Of a stretch of 64,000 bases of DNA, positions 18,083 to 27,304 are shown in pieces. Under the pieces are notes generated by a model. That model saw nothing but the letters and a program-made list of their open reading frames with translations. It was not told where the DNA came from and made no database searches. The stretch's first letter is position 1; each line of letters opens with the position of its first letter. The stretch lies in contig JAKLKE010000003.1 in assembly GCA_023150775.1 (NCBI GenBank), forward strand, positions 1-64,000, written 5' to 3'. Source of the stretch: Myxococcota bacterium. Lineage in GTDB: Bacteria > Myxococcota_A > UBA796 > CAJQPC01. The position numbers and the translations under genes are program-made.

Positions 18083-20185
18083 TTACTTGCTGTGAGGGCC
18101 GCCGGTGTGGCCACGGTCGTTCCGCGTCTTGTCCACGTCATTGTAGGCCGCGTCCGGCGGCCCGCTGTCTTTGGCGGGGGAGCTGCTCTTGAGGTTGAGG
18201 TCGTCGTTGGAGGGGTCACGGTCGTTGGAGAAGCTCACGAAGAGGGGATCTTCGTTCTCGTTCTCGTTCGTCCCGGCGGCGAAGGGGCCGGAGAAGTTCG
18301 CGCTGTCCCCGGCGCTCGTGGCGTAGGCCGTGTTGTAGCTCACGGCGTGGGCGGCGGCGGCGTCAACGTAGAGGCCGCTTAGGCCCTGCGAACGAAAGAT
18401 GAGGTTTGAGACGATGTCCAGCTCTCCGCTCGCGCCGAGGGCGACGTAGACCCCCGCGCCTTGGCCGCTCGCCTGGTTGGCGACGAAGCTGTTGTTCACC
18501 ACGGTGAAGCGGCCCTGGCTGCCCTCGACGGACAGGCCGCCGCCGGTCGTGCCGCCGTTGTTGTCTTGTACGACGGTGTTTCGCAGCGCCGAACCCGAGG
18601 ACGCGGCGACGTTGGTGAACGAGAGCCCACCGCCGCCGTTCACCGCGGTGTTCAGGGTGAACTCGCCGCGCTCGATGAGGAATCCTGTGCTGGCGATGAC
18701 GGCGACGCCGCCGCCTTTGTCCGTGGCGGTGTTCTGGGTGAAGGTGGAGCCCGAGAGCGTGAGCGTCGAGGAGTCGGCGACCAAGGCGCCGCCGCGCACC
18801 CCGGTGTTGCCCGAGAACACCGAGCCGCTGTCGACGACCGTGGCCGAGAGCGCGGAGATGCCGCCGCCGTCATCGGCGGCGACGTTGTCGGACAGCTCCG
18901 AGGCGTAGAGCGTGAGCGTCGAGGACGTGGCGGAGATGCCGCCGCCATCTGTCGCCGAGCTGTTCCCCGTCAGGCGCACGCCGTCGAGGATCGCCTCGCT
19001 GTCGACGAGCCGGATCGAGCCGCCATCGGTGCCCGCGCTCGCGCCGCTGAGCGTGAGCGTCGTGAGCCCGAGGAGCCCGCCGCCGGTCACCTCAAAGTGG
19101 CGGCTGCCCGCCGTCGTCGTGAGCGTGACCTCATCCACCCCTTCACCGACGAGGTTGAGCTCTTCGCCGTCTACGGTGAGGCTCACGGCGTAGCTGCCCG
19201 CGGCCAACCACACCGTGCGGCAGATGGCGTCGAGGTTGGCGAGGCCCTCGTCTAAGGTGTTGTAGGGCTTTGCGTCCGTGCCGTCCTCTTCGCCCGTGGC
19301 GCTCACGTCGACGACGACGGGGTAAGCCCGGCGATCGTTGTCGTCGCAGTCTCCGGCGCCGCTGCACACGCTGTGGCCGTCGTTGTCGGCGTCGATGTTG
19401 TCTTCGCCGCCGTCGCAGTCGTTGTCCGCGCCGTCGCAGACCTCTACGCCGCCGGGCCGGGCGCGGGCGTCGCCGTCGTCGCAGTCGCCGTCGCAGATGC
19501 TCCAGCCGTCCTCATCGGCGTCGTCGCGGTCGTTCTCAACGCCGTCGCAGTCGGAGTCTTTGTCGTCGCAGATCTCTTTGGCGTCGGGGTAGACGCTCTT
19601 GTCGCCGTCGTCGCAGTCGCCCTCACACACGAGCCAAGAGTCGCCGTCGGCGTCGGTCTCGTCGCCTCCGGGGCTGCCCGAGCAGTCGTTGTCGCGGCCA
19701 TCGCAGATCTCGTCCGCGCCGGGGTTGACGCTGGCGTTGTTGTCGTCGCAGTCGCCGTCTACGACGCGGTAGCCGTCGGCGTCGTTGTCGGCCTCGGACG
19801 CGCTGCCTTCGCCGGTGAGGCTGACCGTGGCGCTGCCGCCGCCGTCCTCGTCGTCATAGCGCACCTGGACGAGGCCCAGGTAGACCTGCTCCTTCTCTGG
19901 GGTGAAGGTGACGGTGACGGTGAGCGACAGGCCGTCGCCGAGGGCCAGGCTGCCGTCGCGGTCGAGGTCGAAGATGTCGGGGTCGCCGTCGGTGAGCTGC
20001 ACCGACAGCACGTCGATCTGACCGCCGCCAGCGTTCGCCAGGACGAGGTCGAGCGCCGCCTCACCGCCGACGGGCGCCGTGCCGAAGTCGAGGCTGGTGG
20101 GGGTGATCGTGAGCGTCGGCGGCGACTCAACGTCACCCTTACAGGCGACGAGAAGCAGCGAGAGCCAAGGGATCAGGGGCTTCAT
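18083..20185 (-). CDS. choice-of-anchor D / MopE-like Cys-Asp repeat / Pmp-like beta-helix lipoprotein
   Basis: MKPLIPWLSLLLVACKGD lipobox; LTITPTSLDFGTAPVGGEAALDLVLANAGGG; several DGDCDD...PGADEICDGRDNDCSG repeats; SGNTGVRGGALVADSSTLTLSGSTFTQNTATDKGGG rungs. Confidence 0.85.
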   Translation of the reverse strand: MKPLIPWLSLLLVACKGDVESPPTLTITPTSLDFGTAPVGGEAALDLVLANAGGGQIDVLSVQLTDGDPDIFDLDRDGSLALGDGLSLTVTVTFTPEKEQVYLGLVQVRYDDEDGGGSATVSLTGEGSASEADNDADGYRVVDGDCDDNNASVNPGADEICDGRDNDCSGSPGGDETDADGDSWLVCEGDCDDGDKSVYPDAKEICDDKDSDCDGVENDRDDADEDGWSICDGDCDDGDARARPGGVEVCDGADNDCDGGEDNIDADNDGHSVCSGAGDCDDNDRRAYPVVVDVSATGEEDGTDAKPYNTLDEGLANLDAICRTVWLAAGSYAVSLTVDGEELNLVGEGVDEVTLTTTAGSRHFEVTGGGLLGLTTLTLSGASAGTDGGSIRLVDSEAILDGVRLTGNSSATDGGGISATSSTLTLYASELSDNVAADDGGGISALSATVVDSGSVFSGNTGVRGGALVADSSTLTLSGSTFTQNTATDKGGGVAVIASTGFLIERGEFTLNTAVNGGGGLSFTNVAASSGSALRNTVVQDNNGGTTGGGLSVEGSQGRFTVVNNSFVANQASGQGAGVYVALGASGELDIVSNLIFRSQGLSGLYVDAAAAHAVSYNTAYATSAGDSANFSGPFAAGTNENENEDPLFVSFSNDRDPSNDDLNLKSSSPAKDSGPPDAAYNDVDKTRNDRGHTGGPHSK

Positions 20186-20308
20186 GAGGGACTCCGCCGC
20201 GACGGCTTCGATCAGGGGGCGCCACCGAGGGCCGCGAAGAATTTTTTCCGGTGAGGTCAAAAATACTCGGAAGGGCGCCGCTGTGGTAGACTGCCACCAT
20301 AACTTCAA

Positions 20309-20329
20309 CACCGCTCACGACGAGCGGTG
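20309..20329. promoter_or_regulatory. 8-bp inverted repeat in divergent intergenic region
   Basis: CACCGCTC-ACGAC-GAGCGGTG between divergent genes starting at 20185(-) and 20376(+). Confidence 0.4.
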
Positions 20330-20375
20330 AGCGCCCGCAAGATGCCGCGGCACACCCTGTCCCCAAAGGGTCCGC

Positions 20376-21023
20376 GTGTCGAAAAATCTTCTTCTCCCCC
20401 TGCTTCTCGTCACGGTGGCCTGCACAGGCGCCGACGATGATGGCGTGGTGCCGATCCCCGTCGAAGACAGCGAAGACTGGGAAGACACCGGAAGCTCCAG
20501 CTTCCCGATCGACACCAACCCCGACTCCGGCCTCAACATCAGCCCGGAGCACACGCTCACCTTGGAGCAGTGGGGGCGCTGGGAGCTCAGCCCCTTCGGC
20601 GGTCCTTATGAGCGCCTCGTCGGTGAGCTTCAGGTGTGGGAGTACCTCGACGGCGTGCGCCCCGACACGGGCGTCGAGACGGGGCTCGACACCGGGCTCA
20701 GCGAAGAGGAGGCGCTCCTCTGTGACCTCACCTGGTCCCTCATCGGCGACGTGGCCGAGGCCGCCTGTGAGGACTGCCTCTTCGCCTTCGACATCGAGTT
20801 TTTCCTCGTCGAGGGCGATCCCTCCACCTGCCGCGACCCCGACATGCCCCAAGAGGGTGAGGTGCGCCGCTACGGCTACGACGCCGACGGCCTGATCTGG
20901 CACGACTACGGCGGCTCCGGCGTGTGGCTGCCGTGGTTTGAGGCCGAGCGCAGCGGCGACACGATCACCTTCCAGTGGCTGCTCACCTTAGGCGTCGGCC
21001 TTGAAGAAGAGGAGGACGAATGA
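20376..21023 (+). CDS. hypothetical lipoprotein
   Basis: GTG start; MSKNLLLPLLLVTVACTGADDDG lipobox; overlaps next gene by 4 nt. Confidence 0.7.
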   Translation: MSKNLLLPLLLVTVACTGADDDGVVPIPVEDSEDWEDTGSSSFPIDTNPDSGLNISPEHTLTLEQWGRWELSPFGGPYERLVGELQVWEYLDGVRPDTGVETGLDTGLSEEEALLCDLTWSLIGDVAEAACEDCLFAFDIEFFLVEGDPSTCRDPDMPQEGEVRRYGYDADGLIWHDYGGSGVWLPWFEAERSGDTITFQWLLTLGVGLEEEEDE

Positions 21024-22048
21024 GCCCTCGCCTGCCGTTCTCCGCGCCGTTCATCGCCCTCTTCTTGGGTCTGGCCCCGGCCTGCACCGGCGAAGAGGAG
21101 GTCATCGACCCCGGCCCCACGCCCAAGCCCCTCGACCCGCCCGATGTGAGCGACGTCGACTTCCCCGCGGCCATGTCCGAGGCGATGGGCCTAGCGCTCT
21201 CGGTGAACGCCCGCTCGGCCTGGCTTGGCCACGCCGAGTCTCTGGGCTTGGCTGAACAGGGCTGCCCCAGCTTCTACGCGGGCTTTGCCGATCCCGAGAT
21301 GGCCGATGAGGGCGAGGGCCTCTCGTGGTACGACCTCTGCACCACCTCCAAAGGCGACGGCTTCGGCGGCTCGTTCTATTGGGAGAGCGCCGTCTCGGTC
21401 ACTGAAGACGACACCTCGGGGCAGACCACCCAGGCCACCCGCCGCGTCGAGGGCGACGCCGTCGTCTCCCAAGGGGACGCCGTGCTCTTTGAGCTCGACG
21501 GCGAGGGCGAAGACTCCTTGCTGCAGCTCATCGACGGCGATTACCGCCGCGTCGTGTACTCCAGCGTCATGGACGCCACGGTCACGGGCACCCTGCCCTT
21601 CCCCGACGGCCCCGCGGGCGGCTGGCGCACCGACCTCAGCCTGAGCTGGACGAGCGGCGACCAAGACACGCTCACCGCCAATGGCAACGTCTACTTCTTC
21701 GATCACCTGATCGCCGGGCGCTTCGACTCGGTGAACATGGATCTCACGCTGCAGGGCCCCACGGGCGCCTCACCCGAGGCCTGCACCGCCGAGCCCATCG
21801 GCTTCATCAGCCTGCGTGACCCCGACGCCTTCTGGTACGACCTCGTCTTCGACCCCCTTGAGAGCGACGGCGAGTACGACAACGAACCCTACGCGGGCTG
21901 CGACGGCTGCGGCACGCTGTACATCCGAGGCGTCAAACAAGAGGCGCCGGTGTGTTTGGATCTGAGCTGGGTGTGGAGCGGCGCGCTGACCCCGCCTGCC
22001 GCGGCGGACTACGCCTTGGGCCTTCGTGGCCTAGGACTGGAGGGCTAA
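21020..22048 (+). CDS. hypothetical lipoprotein
   Basis: MSPRLPFSAPFIALFLGLAPACTGEEE lipobox; next ORF begins immediately after the stop. Confidence 0.7.
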   Translation: MSPRLPFSAPFIALFLGLAPACTGEEEVIDPGPTPKPLDPPDVSDVDFPAAMSEAMGLALSVNARSAWLGHAESLGLAEQGCPSFYAGFADPEMADEGEGLSWYDLCTTSKGDGFGGSFYWESAVSVTEDDTSGQTTQATRRVEGDAVVSQGDAVLFELDGEGEDSLLQLIDGDYRRVVYSSVMDATVTGTLPFPDGPAGGWRTDLSLSWTSGDQDTLTANGNVYFFDHLIAGRFDSVNMDLTLQGPTGASPEACTAEPIGFISLRDPDAFWYDLVFDPLESDGEYDNEPYAGCDGCGTLYIRGVKQEAPVCLDLSWVWSGALTPPAAADYALGLRGLGLEG

Positions 22049-23599
22049 ATGCTCATGTTCTTGTCCTTGTGGGCCTGCGGTCTCGACGAGACCGTGAACC
22101 CCATCACCCCGCTCGGCGCCCGGGAGCAGCTCCTGCGGCTCTCCGTAGACCTGCGCGGCGTTCACCCCTCGGAGGAGGAGCTCCTGGCCATCGAGGCCGC
22201 CGCCGCCTCTGAAGACCCGGCGGCCTTCGACGAGACCTACACCCTCTTCGCCGACCGTTACCTCTACGATCCCCGCTTCTTGGGCCGCGTCGAGGAGCTG
22301 TTCAACCACAGCTTCCGCACCCGCACCGGCGACGTCTACTTCGATCTCGAAGAGGTCGGCCTGGGCTACCTGGGTGACGAGCGCGCCGCGCGGTCCATCG
22401 GCGACGAGCCCTTGAAGCTCATCCGCTACGTCGCCGAGCACGACCTGCCCTACACCGAGCTGGTCACCGCCGACTACACCGTCGCCGACCCCACCCTGGC
22501 CACCTTGTGGGATCTTGAGCTGCAAGACCCAGACGCCGACGGCTGGCAGCGCGCCCGCTACCGCGACGGCCGCGAGCACGCCGGCGTGCTGAGCATGACC
22601 TCGCTTTGGCTCCGTTACCCCTCGGCGGGGGTCAACGCGAACCGCCACCGGGCGAACACCGTCACCCGGGTGCTGCTCTGCGACGACTACCTCGCCCGGC
22701 CGGTGAGCTTCTCCCGCTCCCAGATCGACGCCTTGACCTCCGGCGACCCCGAAGACGTCATCCGCGACACGCCCACCTGCCAGTCTTGCCACTCCTCCCT
22801 CGATCCCATCGCGTCCCACTTCTTCGGCTTCTGGTGGGAGATCGAGGGCGACCTCACCGAGCAGACCCTCTACCGCCCCGAAGACGAAGAGATCTGGAAG
22901 GACCACCACAACCGTGAGCCCGGCTACTTCGGCAAACCCACGGCGAACCTCGCTGAGCTGGGGATGTTGCTCGCTGAGGACACCCGCCTGGTGGACTGCG
23001 CGGTGAAGACCGTCTTTGAGGGCGTCACCCAGCGCGCCACGTCCGAGGCCGACTGGGCCGAGCTCACCGACGCCGAGCTCGCCGCGCGCCTGCCCACGGT
23101 GAAGCAGGTCTCCCCCACACAGCTCGCCTCGATCATCGAAGACATCACCGGCTACGCCTGGACCTTCGACGGCCGCGAGGGCCTCAGCGACCAGTCCACG
23201 GGCCTGCCCGTGCTCGCGGGCGGCATCGACAGCCGCTACGTCACGACCCCCAACCACGATCCCTCCGTGGGCCTCGTGTTCATCCAAGAGCGCCTCGCCC
23301 AGTCCGCGGGCCGCTACGTCGCTGAGCACGACCTCGACCCCAACCGCGAAGGGGACGCGCTGATGCTGCAGTACGTCACCGTGCTCGACACCCCGGAGTC
23401 CAACCCGGCGGCGTTTGAGGCCCAGATCCGCGACCTGCTCCTGCGGGTTCGTGGTGTGCCGCTGGCTGAAGACGCCACGGAGCCCGCCCGACTCATGGCC
23501 CTGTGGAAGCAGCTCTACAGCGCAGAAGGCTCCGCCGAGCGCGCCTGGGCTGGTGTCGTGTCCGTCGCGCTTCGTGATCCCCGCATCCTCTTTTACTAG
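22049..23599 (+). CDS. DUF1549/DUF1588/DUF1592-like cytochrome-associated protein
   Basis: LLRLSVDLRGVHPSEEEL...DRYLYDPRFLGRVEELFNHSFRTRTGD and TPTCQSCHSSLDPIASHFFGFWWE heme-binding CxxCH-like motif; lies upstream of DUF1501. Confidence 0.72.
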   Translation: MLMFLSLWACGLDETVNPITPLGAREQLLRLSVDLRGVHPSEEELLAIEAAAASEDPAAFDETYTLFADRYLYDPRFLGRVEELFNHSFRTRTGDVYFDLEEVGLGYLGDERAARSIGDEPLKLIRYVAEHDLPYTELVTADYTVADPTLATLWDLELQDPDADGWQRARYRDGREHAGVLSMTSLWLRYPSAGVNANRHRANTVTRVLLCDDYLARPVSFSRSQIDALTSGDPEDVIRDTPTCQSCHSSLDPIASHFFGFWWEIEGDLTEQTLYRPEDEEIWKDHHNREPGYFGKPTANLAELGMLLAEDTRLVDCAVKTVFEGVTQRATSEADWAELTDAELAARLPTVKQVSPTQLASIIEDITGYAWTFDGREGLSDQSTGLPVLAGGIDSRYVTTPNHDPSVGLVFIQERLAQSAGRYVAEHDLDPNREGDALMLQYVTVLDTPESNPAAFEAQIRDLLLRVRGVPLAEDATEPARLMALWKQLYSAEGSAERAWAGVVSVALRDPRILFY

Positions 23600-23614
23600 G
23601 CCGAGGTGAGCGCC

Positions 23615-24901
23615 ATGATGAAGACCAACCGTCGTCGCCTGCTCTCTGGGGCCGCCGCGCTGTTTGGCGCCGCCCAACTCGGCCTCAACACGTCCAACCA
23701 CAAGGCCCACGCCGCCACGGTGAAGGGTGAGCGGAAGTTCTTGTTCTTCTTCGCGGGCGGCGGCTGGGACGCCACGCCCCTTGATCCCAAGTTCGCCTCG
23801 GACGGCGTGAGCCCCGTCGGCGGCACCGACATGGACCCAGACACCGTGCTCGGCTCCGTGGGCAACCTGAGCTGGTCCAGCGGTGACGATCGGCCCGAGA
23901 TGGACCGCTTCTTCACCCGCTGGGGCAACAAGGTCTCCCTCGTCCGCGGCGTCAACGTACACTCCGCCGGTCACGAGACGGGCATGCAGTGGATGATGAC
24001 GGGCACTTCAGCGAGCCAGTACCCCGACTGGCCCACCACCTTGGCGGCCTTCGGCACGGGCGACTACCCCATGCCCCACATCGTCTTCGGCGGCCCGGCC
24101 TACCCCGGCAACCAAGGCGCGGCCCTGGTGCGCGGCGGCGGCGGAACGCTCTTAAACCTCATCGACGGCAGCATCGTCGGCATGTCCGACGTGCCGGGCC
24201 GGGTGTTCCCCACCCCCGCCGACAGCATGATGGACGCCTTCGTCTACGAGCAGGCCGCGGCCTTCGCCGCCACCCGCGAGGGCCTGGGCAAGACCCGCGC
24301 AGAAGACCTCCTCGGCAACCTGGAGCGGGCCATGGAGCTTGAGGGCCGCCGCTTTGAGGCGGGCTTAGGCGACACGGGCTCGGGGATGCTCGATCAGGCC
24401 GTCATGGCCTGTGAGCTGTTCCGCCTCGGGCTCTCCCGCTGCGCGATGATCGGCATCCCCGGCGGCTGGGACACCCACGGCGGCAACCAGAACGTCGGCA
24501 TGCAGATGAACGACCTCTTCGGCGCGCTCTCCCAGCTCTTTGAGGTGCTCGCCACCACGCCGGGCCGGGACGCGCCCTGGCTCGCCGATGAGGTGGTGAT
24601 CGTGCTCGCCTCGGAGCTCGGCCGCACGCCCAAGTTCAACGGCGCCATGGGCCGCGACCACTGGCCCTACACCTCGATGCTCGTCGGCGGCGCTGGCGTG
24701 ACGGGCAACCGCGTCTTTGGCGCCACGGACGAGTCGTTCATCGCCCTGCCCTGCAACTACGAGAGCGGCGCTGTGGACGACAACGGCGAGATCATCGGCA
24801 CGGAGAACGTCGGCACGGCGCTCTTGAAGCTGGGCGGTCTCGACCCCGAGCGGCACCTCCCGGGGGTTCGCCCCTTGGATGGCCTGCTCCGCAAGAGCTG
24901 A
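23615..24901 (+). CDS. DUF1501 family protein, Tat-type signal
   Basis: MMKTNRRRLLSGAAALFGAAQLG twin-Arg-like leader; KFLFFFAGGGWDATPL..., GWDTHGGNQN, VIVLASELGRTPKFNGAMGRDHWPYTSMLVGGAGV. Confidence 0.88.
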   Translation: MMKTNRRRLLSGAAALFGAAQLGLNTSNHKAHAATVKGERKFLFFFAGGGWDATPLDPKFASDGVSPVGGTDMDPDTVLGSVGNLSWSSGDDRPEMDRFFTRWGNKVSLVRGVNVHSAGHETGMQWMMTGTSASQYPDWPTTLAAFGTGDYPMPHIVFGGPAYPGNQGAALVRGGGGTLLNLIDGSIVGMSDVPGRVFPTPADSMMDAFVYEQAAAFAATREGLGKTRAEDLLGNLERAMELEGRRFEAGLGDTGSGMLDQAVMACELFRLGLSRCAMIGIPGGWDTHGGNQNVGMQMNDLFGALSQLFEVLATTPGRDAPWLADEVVIVLASELGRTPKFNGAMGRDHWPYTSMLVGGAGVTGNRVFGATDESFIALPCNYESGAVDDNGEIIGTENVGTALLKLGGLDPERHLPGVRPLDGLLRKS

Positions 24902-24906
24902 GCCGA

Positions 24907-25299
24907 ATGTTCCGACTCTCCTTCGCCCTCGCCGCCTTGGGCGCCTTGTCCGCCTGCGAAGGCGGCGAGGCCGCGGACTCCGGCGCCTGCGACCGCGACC
25001 CTCCGCTGAGCTACGACAACTTCGGGCGCGGCTTCTTAGAGAAGCAGTGCACGGGCTGCCACAGCTCGCTCATCCGGGCGGAGCAGAGAAACGACGCGCC
25101 TGTGGGCGTCGATCTCAACTCCTACCGCGACGCCTTGCTGTGGGCTGAGCGTATCCAGGCGCGGGTGCTCGACCCCGAGGTGCCGACGATGCCCCCCGGC
25201 GGCGGCCCCAGCGCCGACGAGCTGATCCTGCTCGACGAGTGGCTCCAGTGTGACCTTCTGCCCGCCGCAGCGGCCTGGCGTGAAGAGGGCTCCCCATGA
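24907..25299 (+). CDS. c-type cytochrome-like lipoprotein
   Basis: Lipobox LSACEGG; CTGCHSS heme motif; distal VPTMPPGGGPSADELILLDEWLQCD. Confidence 0.8.
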   Translation: MFRLSFALAALGALSACEGGEAADSGACDRDPPLSYDNFGRGFLEKQCTGCHSSLIRAEQRNDAPVGVDLNSYRDALLWAERIQARVLDPEVPTMPPGGGPSADELILLDEWLQCDLLPAAAAWREEGSP

Positions 25300-25931
25300 T
25301 CGTCTCCGCGCTGATCCTCCTCGTCTCCTTCGGCTGCTCGGAGTACCACGTCCGCGAGGCCGACCCGGTGCCCGTGGCCGAGCCTCCTGGCCGAGATCTG
25401 AACGACCAAGGCCAACCTCCCGACTGGACGAGCTGCGCCACGGGCCTCTGGGGCCGCTACGCGAACATGAGCGCCCAGCACCCCGACGTCGAGCCCGGCC
25501 CCGACGAGCTCGCCCCCGAGGACTACAGCACCCTCGACTGGTGGGACGACGAGGTCTTCGCCCGCTTTGACCCCAGCCTAGAGCTCGGCCAGTCGTGGTG
25601 GCCCGTGGATGAGGGCCTCGCCGGAGACCCGGCCTACTTCGCCGTGCGCTGGAACGCCTGGCTGCGGGTGTACGACCGGGGCACCATCGAGCTCCTCTTG
25701 GCCAGCGCCGGGGACGTCTGGGTGATCTTGGATGGTGAGGTCATCGCCGAGCTCTCGTCCTCGGGGGAGATGCTCACCACACAGGTCCCCGTCGAGATGA
25801 ACGCCGGTCAGTTCCCCTTGGAGATCCGCTACGCCAGCCGCTCGGCCTTGGACTCGGGGCTGCGGTTTCGTGTGGTGACCGGCGAGGTAGACCTCTGTAT
25901 GCCCGACTACTCCGAAGACGAGACAGAGTAG
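25296..25931 (+). CDS. lipoprotein with PA14-like domain
   Basis: Lipobox VSFGCSEYH; WNAWLRVYDRGTIELLLASAGDVWVILDGEVIAEL...VEMNAGQFPLEIRYASRSALDSGLRFRV resembles PA14 pattern. Confidence 0.65.
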   Translation: MIVSALILLVSFGCSEYHVREADPVPVAEPPGRDLNDQGQPPDWTSCATGLWGRYANMSAQHPDVEPGPDELAPEDYSTLDWWDDEVFARFDPSLELGQSWWPVDEGLAGDPAYFAVRWNAWLRVYDRGTIELLLASAGDVWVILDGEVIAELSSSGEMLTTQVPVEMNAGQFPLEIRYASRSALDSGLRFRVVTGEVDLCMPDYSEDETE

Positions 25932-25971
25932 GCAGGCGCCTTGCCGCCGGGCTCAAAACAGGCGATCTCCG

Positions 25972-26700
25972 GTGGACCTACCCACTCTGGAGACACCGAT
26001 GGTCGAGCTTACGCTTGAGGGCCCTGGCAAGAACGCGCTGAGCACCGCCGTCTTGGAGGGCCTGCTCGCCCAGCTCGACGCCGCTGAAGGTCAGCCGCTC
26101 TTGTTGACCGGCGCCGGGGACGCGCTCTCCGCCGGGGTGAACCTCAAAGAGATCGCGACCTTGCCCCCCGAAGGCATCGCCCACTTCTTGAGCCTGCTCG
26201 ACCAGGTCGTGCGGCGGCTCTACTTGTGGCCCGCGCCCACCGTCGTCGCCGTGAACGGCCACGCCATCGCCGGGGGCAGCGTCATCGCCTGCACCTTTGA
26301 CCTTCGCATCGGCACCACCGACGCCCGGGCCCGCATCGGCCTGAACGAGCTGGCCATCGGCGTACGTTTCCCGCCGGCCGCCTTGGCCATGCTGCGCGCC
26401 CGGCTGCCGACCCAACACGTCGATCGCCTGCTCTTGGCCGCCGAGCTGCACAGCCCCGACGAGGCCCTGCGCCTGGGCCTGCTCGACGAGCTGAGCGACG
26501 ACGTGCTCACCACGGCCCGCGCCCGCCTCGCCGCCTTGGCCGCGTACCCCCGCGAGCCCTACGCCCGCACCAAAGAGGCCCTTCGTCGCGCCACTCTGGA
26601 CCTGCCCGCCTCGGCGCTCAAGGTCTTTGAGGACGAGGTCGTGCCGAGCTGGTCGTCCCCCGCCCTGCGGGAGCGCCTGCTGCGCCAGCTCAAGCGCTGA
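25972..26700 (+). CDS. enoyl-CoA hydratase/isomerase family protein
   Basis: LTGAGDALSAGVNLKEIA...PTVVAVNGHAIAGGSVIACTFDLRIGTTDARARIGLNELAIGVRFP crotonase motifs. Confidence 0.88.
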   Translation: MDLPTLETPMVELTLEGPGKNALSTAVLEGLLAQLDAAEGQPLLLTGAGDALSAGVNLKEIATLPPEGIAHFLSLLDQVVRRLYLWPAPTVVAVNGHAIAGGSVIACTFDLRIGTTDARARIGLNELAIGVRFPPAALAMLRARLPTQHVDRLLLAAELHSPDEALRLGLLDELSDDVLTTARARLAALAAYPREPYARTKEALRRATLDLPASALKVFEDEVVPSWSSPALRERLLRQLKR

Positions 26701-27292
26701 ACGCGCCGCCGGAGCCCACGTCCCCCTCCGCCTCGACCATCCGGAACATCAGCACGTCGTCGAGGTACTGCCCGTTGGCGAGGCGGTACTCTCGGGCGCG
26801 TAGGCCCTCTCGCACAAAGCCGAAGCGCTCGTAGAGCTTGATCGCCCGGACGTTGTGGGCGAAGACGTTCAGGCTGAGCTTGGTGATGATCGGGTTCTCC
26901 GTCGCCCACTCCACGCAGGACGACATCAAGGCCGAGCCCACCCCAGCGCCCCGGGCCCGGGCCGAGACGTAGATCTCGATGCGCGCGTTGTGGTGCAGGC
27001 GCCGTAAGCTGCCGCCCTGCACCAACAACATGCCCACGGCCTCGCCCTCAAGCCGCGCCACGAGGTAACGGGCGTTGGGGCGGCGGTTGAGATCACGGAT
27101 GACCGCCGCCTTAGACGCCACGGACTCGGTGAGCTCGTCGGGCTCGGTGATGAAGTAGAGGCCCTCCTCGATGACCTCGGACTGCACACCGAGCAAGGCG
27201 GCGGCGTCCTCGGGCCGGGCGTCCTCGACGATCACCCGCCCCAAGGCCGTGTCCGCGCGCCATCGGCGCCCGCCGCGACCAAAGCTGAACAT
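26690..27292 (-). CDS. GNAT family N-acetyltransferase
   Basis: VEDARPEDAAALLGVQSEV...HNARIEIYVSARARGAGVGSALMSSCVEWA...LSLNVFAHNVRAIKLYERFGFVREG. Confidence 0.9.
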   Translation of the reverse strand: MFSFGRGGRRWRADTALGRVIVEDARPEDAAALLGVQSEVIEEGLYFITEPDELTESVASKAAVIRDLNRRPNARYLVARLEGEAVGMLLVQGGSLRRLHHNARIEIYVSARARGAGVGSALMSSCVEWATENPIITKLSLNVFAHNVRAIKLYERFGFVREGLRAREYRLANGQYLDDVLMFRMVEAEGDVGSGGAFSA

Positions 27293-27304
27293 ATGCGGTG
27301 TCGC

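Noticed and set aside
22031-23974. 647-aa - strand ORF
   Set aside because: Antisense to the DUF1549-like gene, which has signal peptide, heme motif and tight operon spacing; antisense composition is Gly/Val/His-rich.
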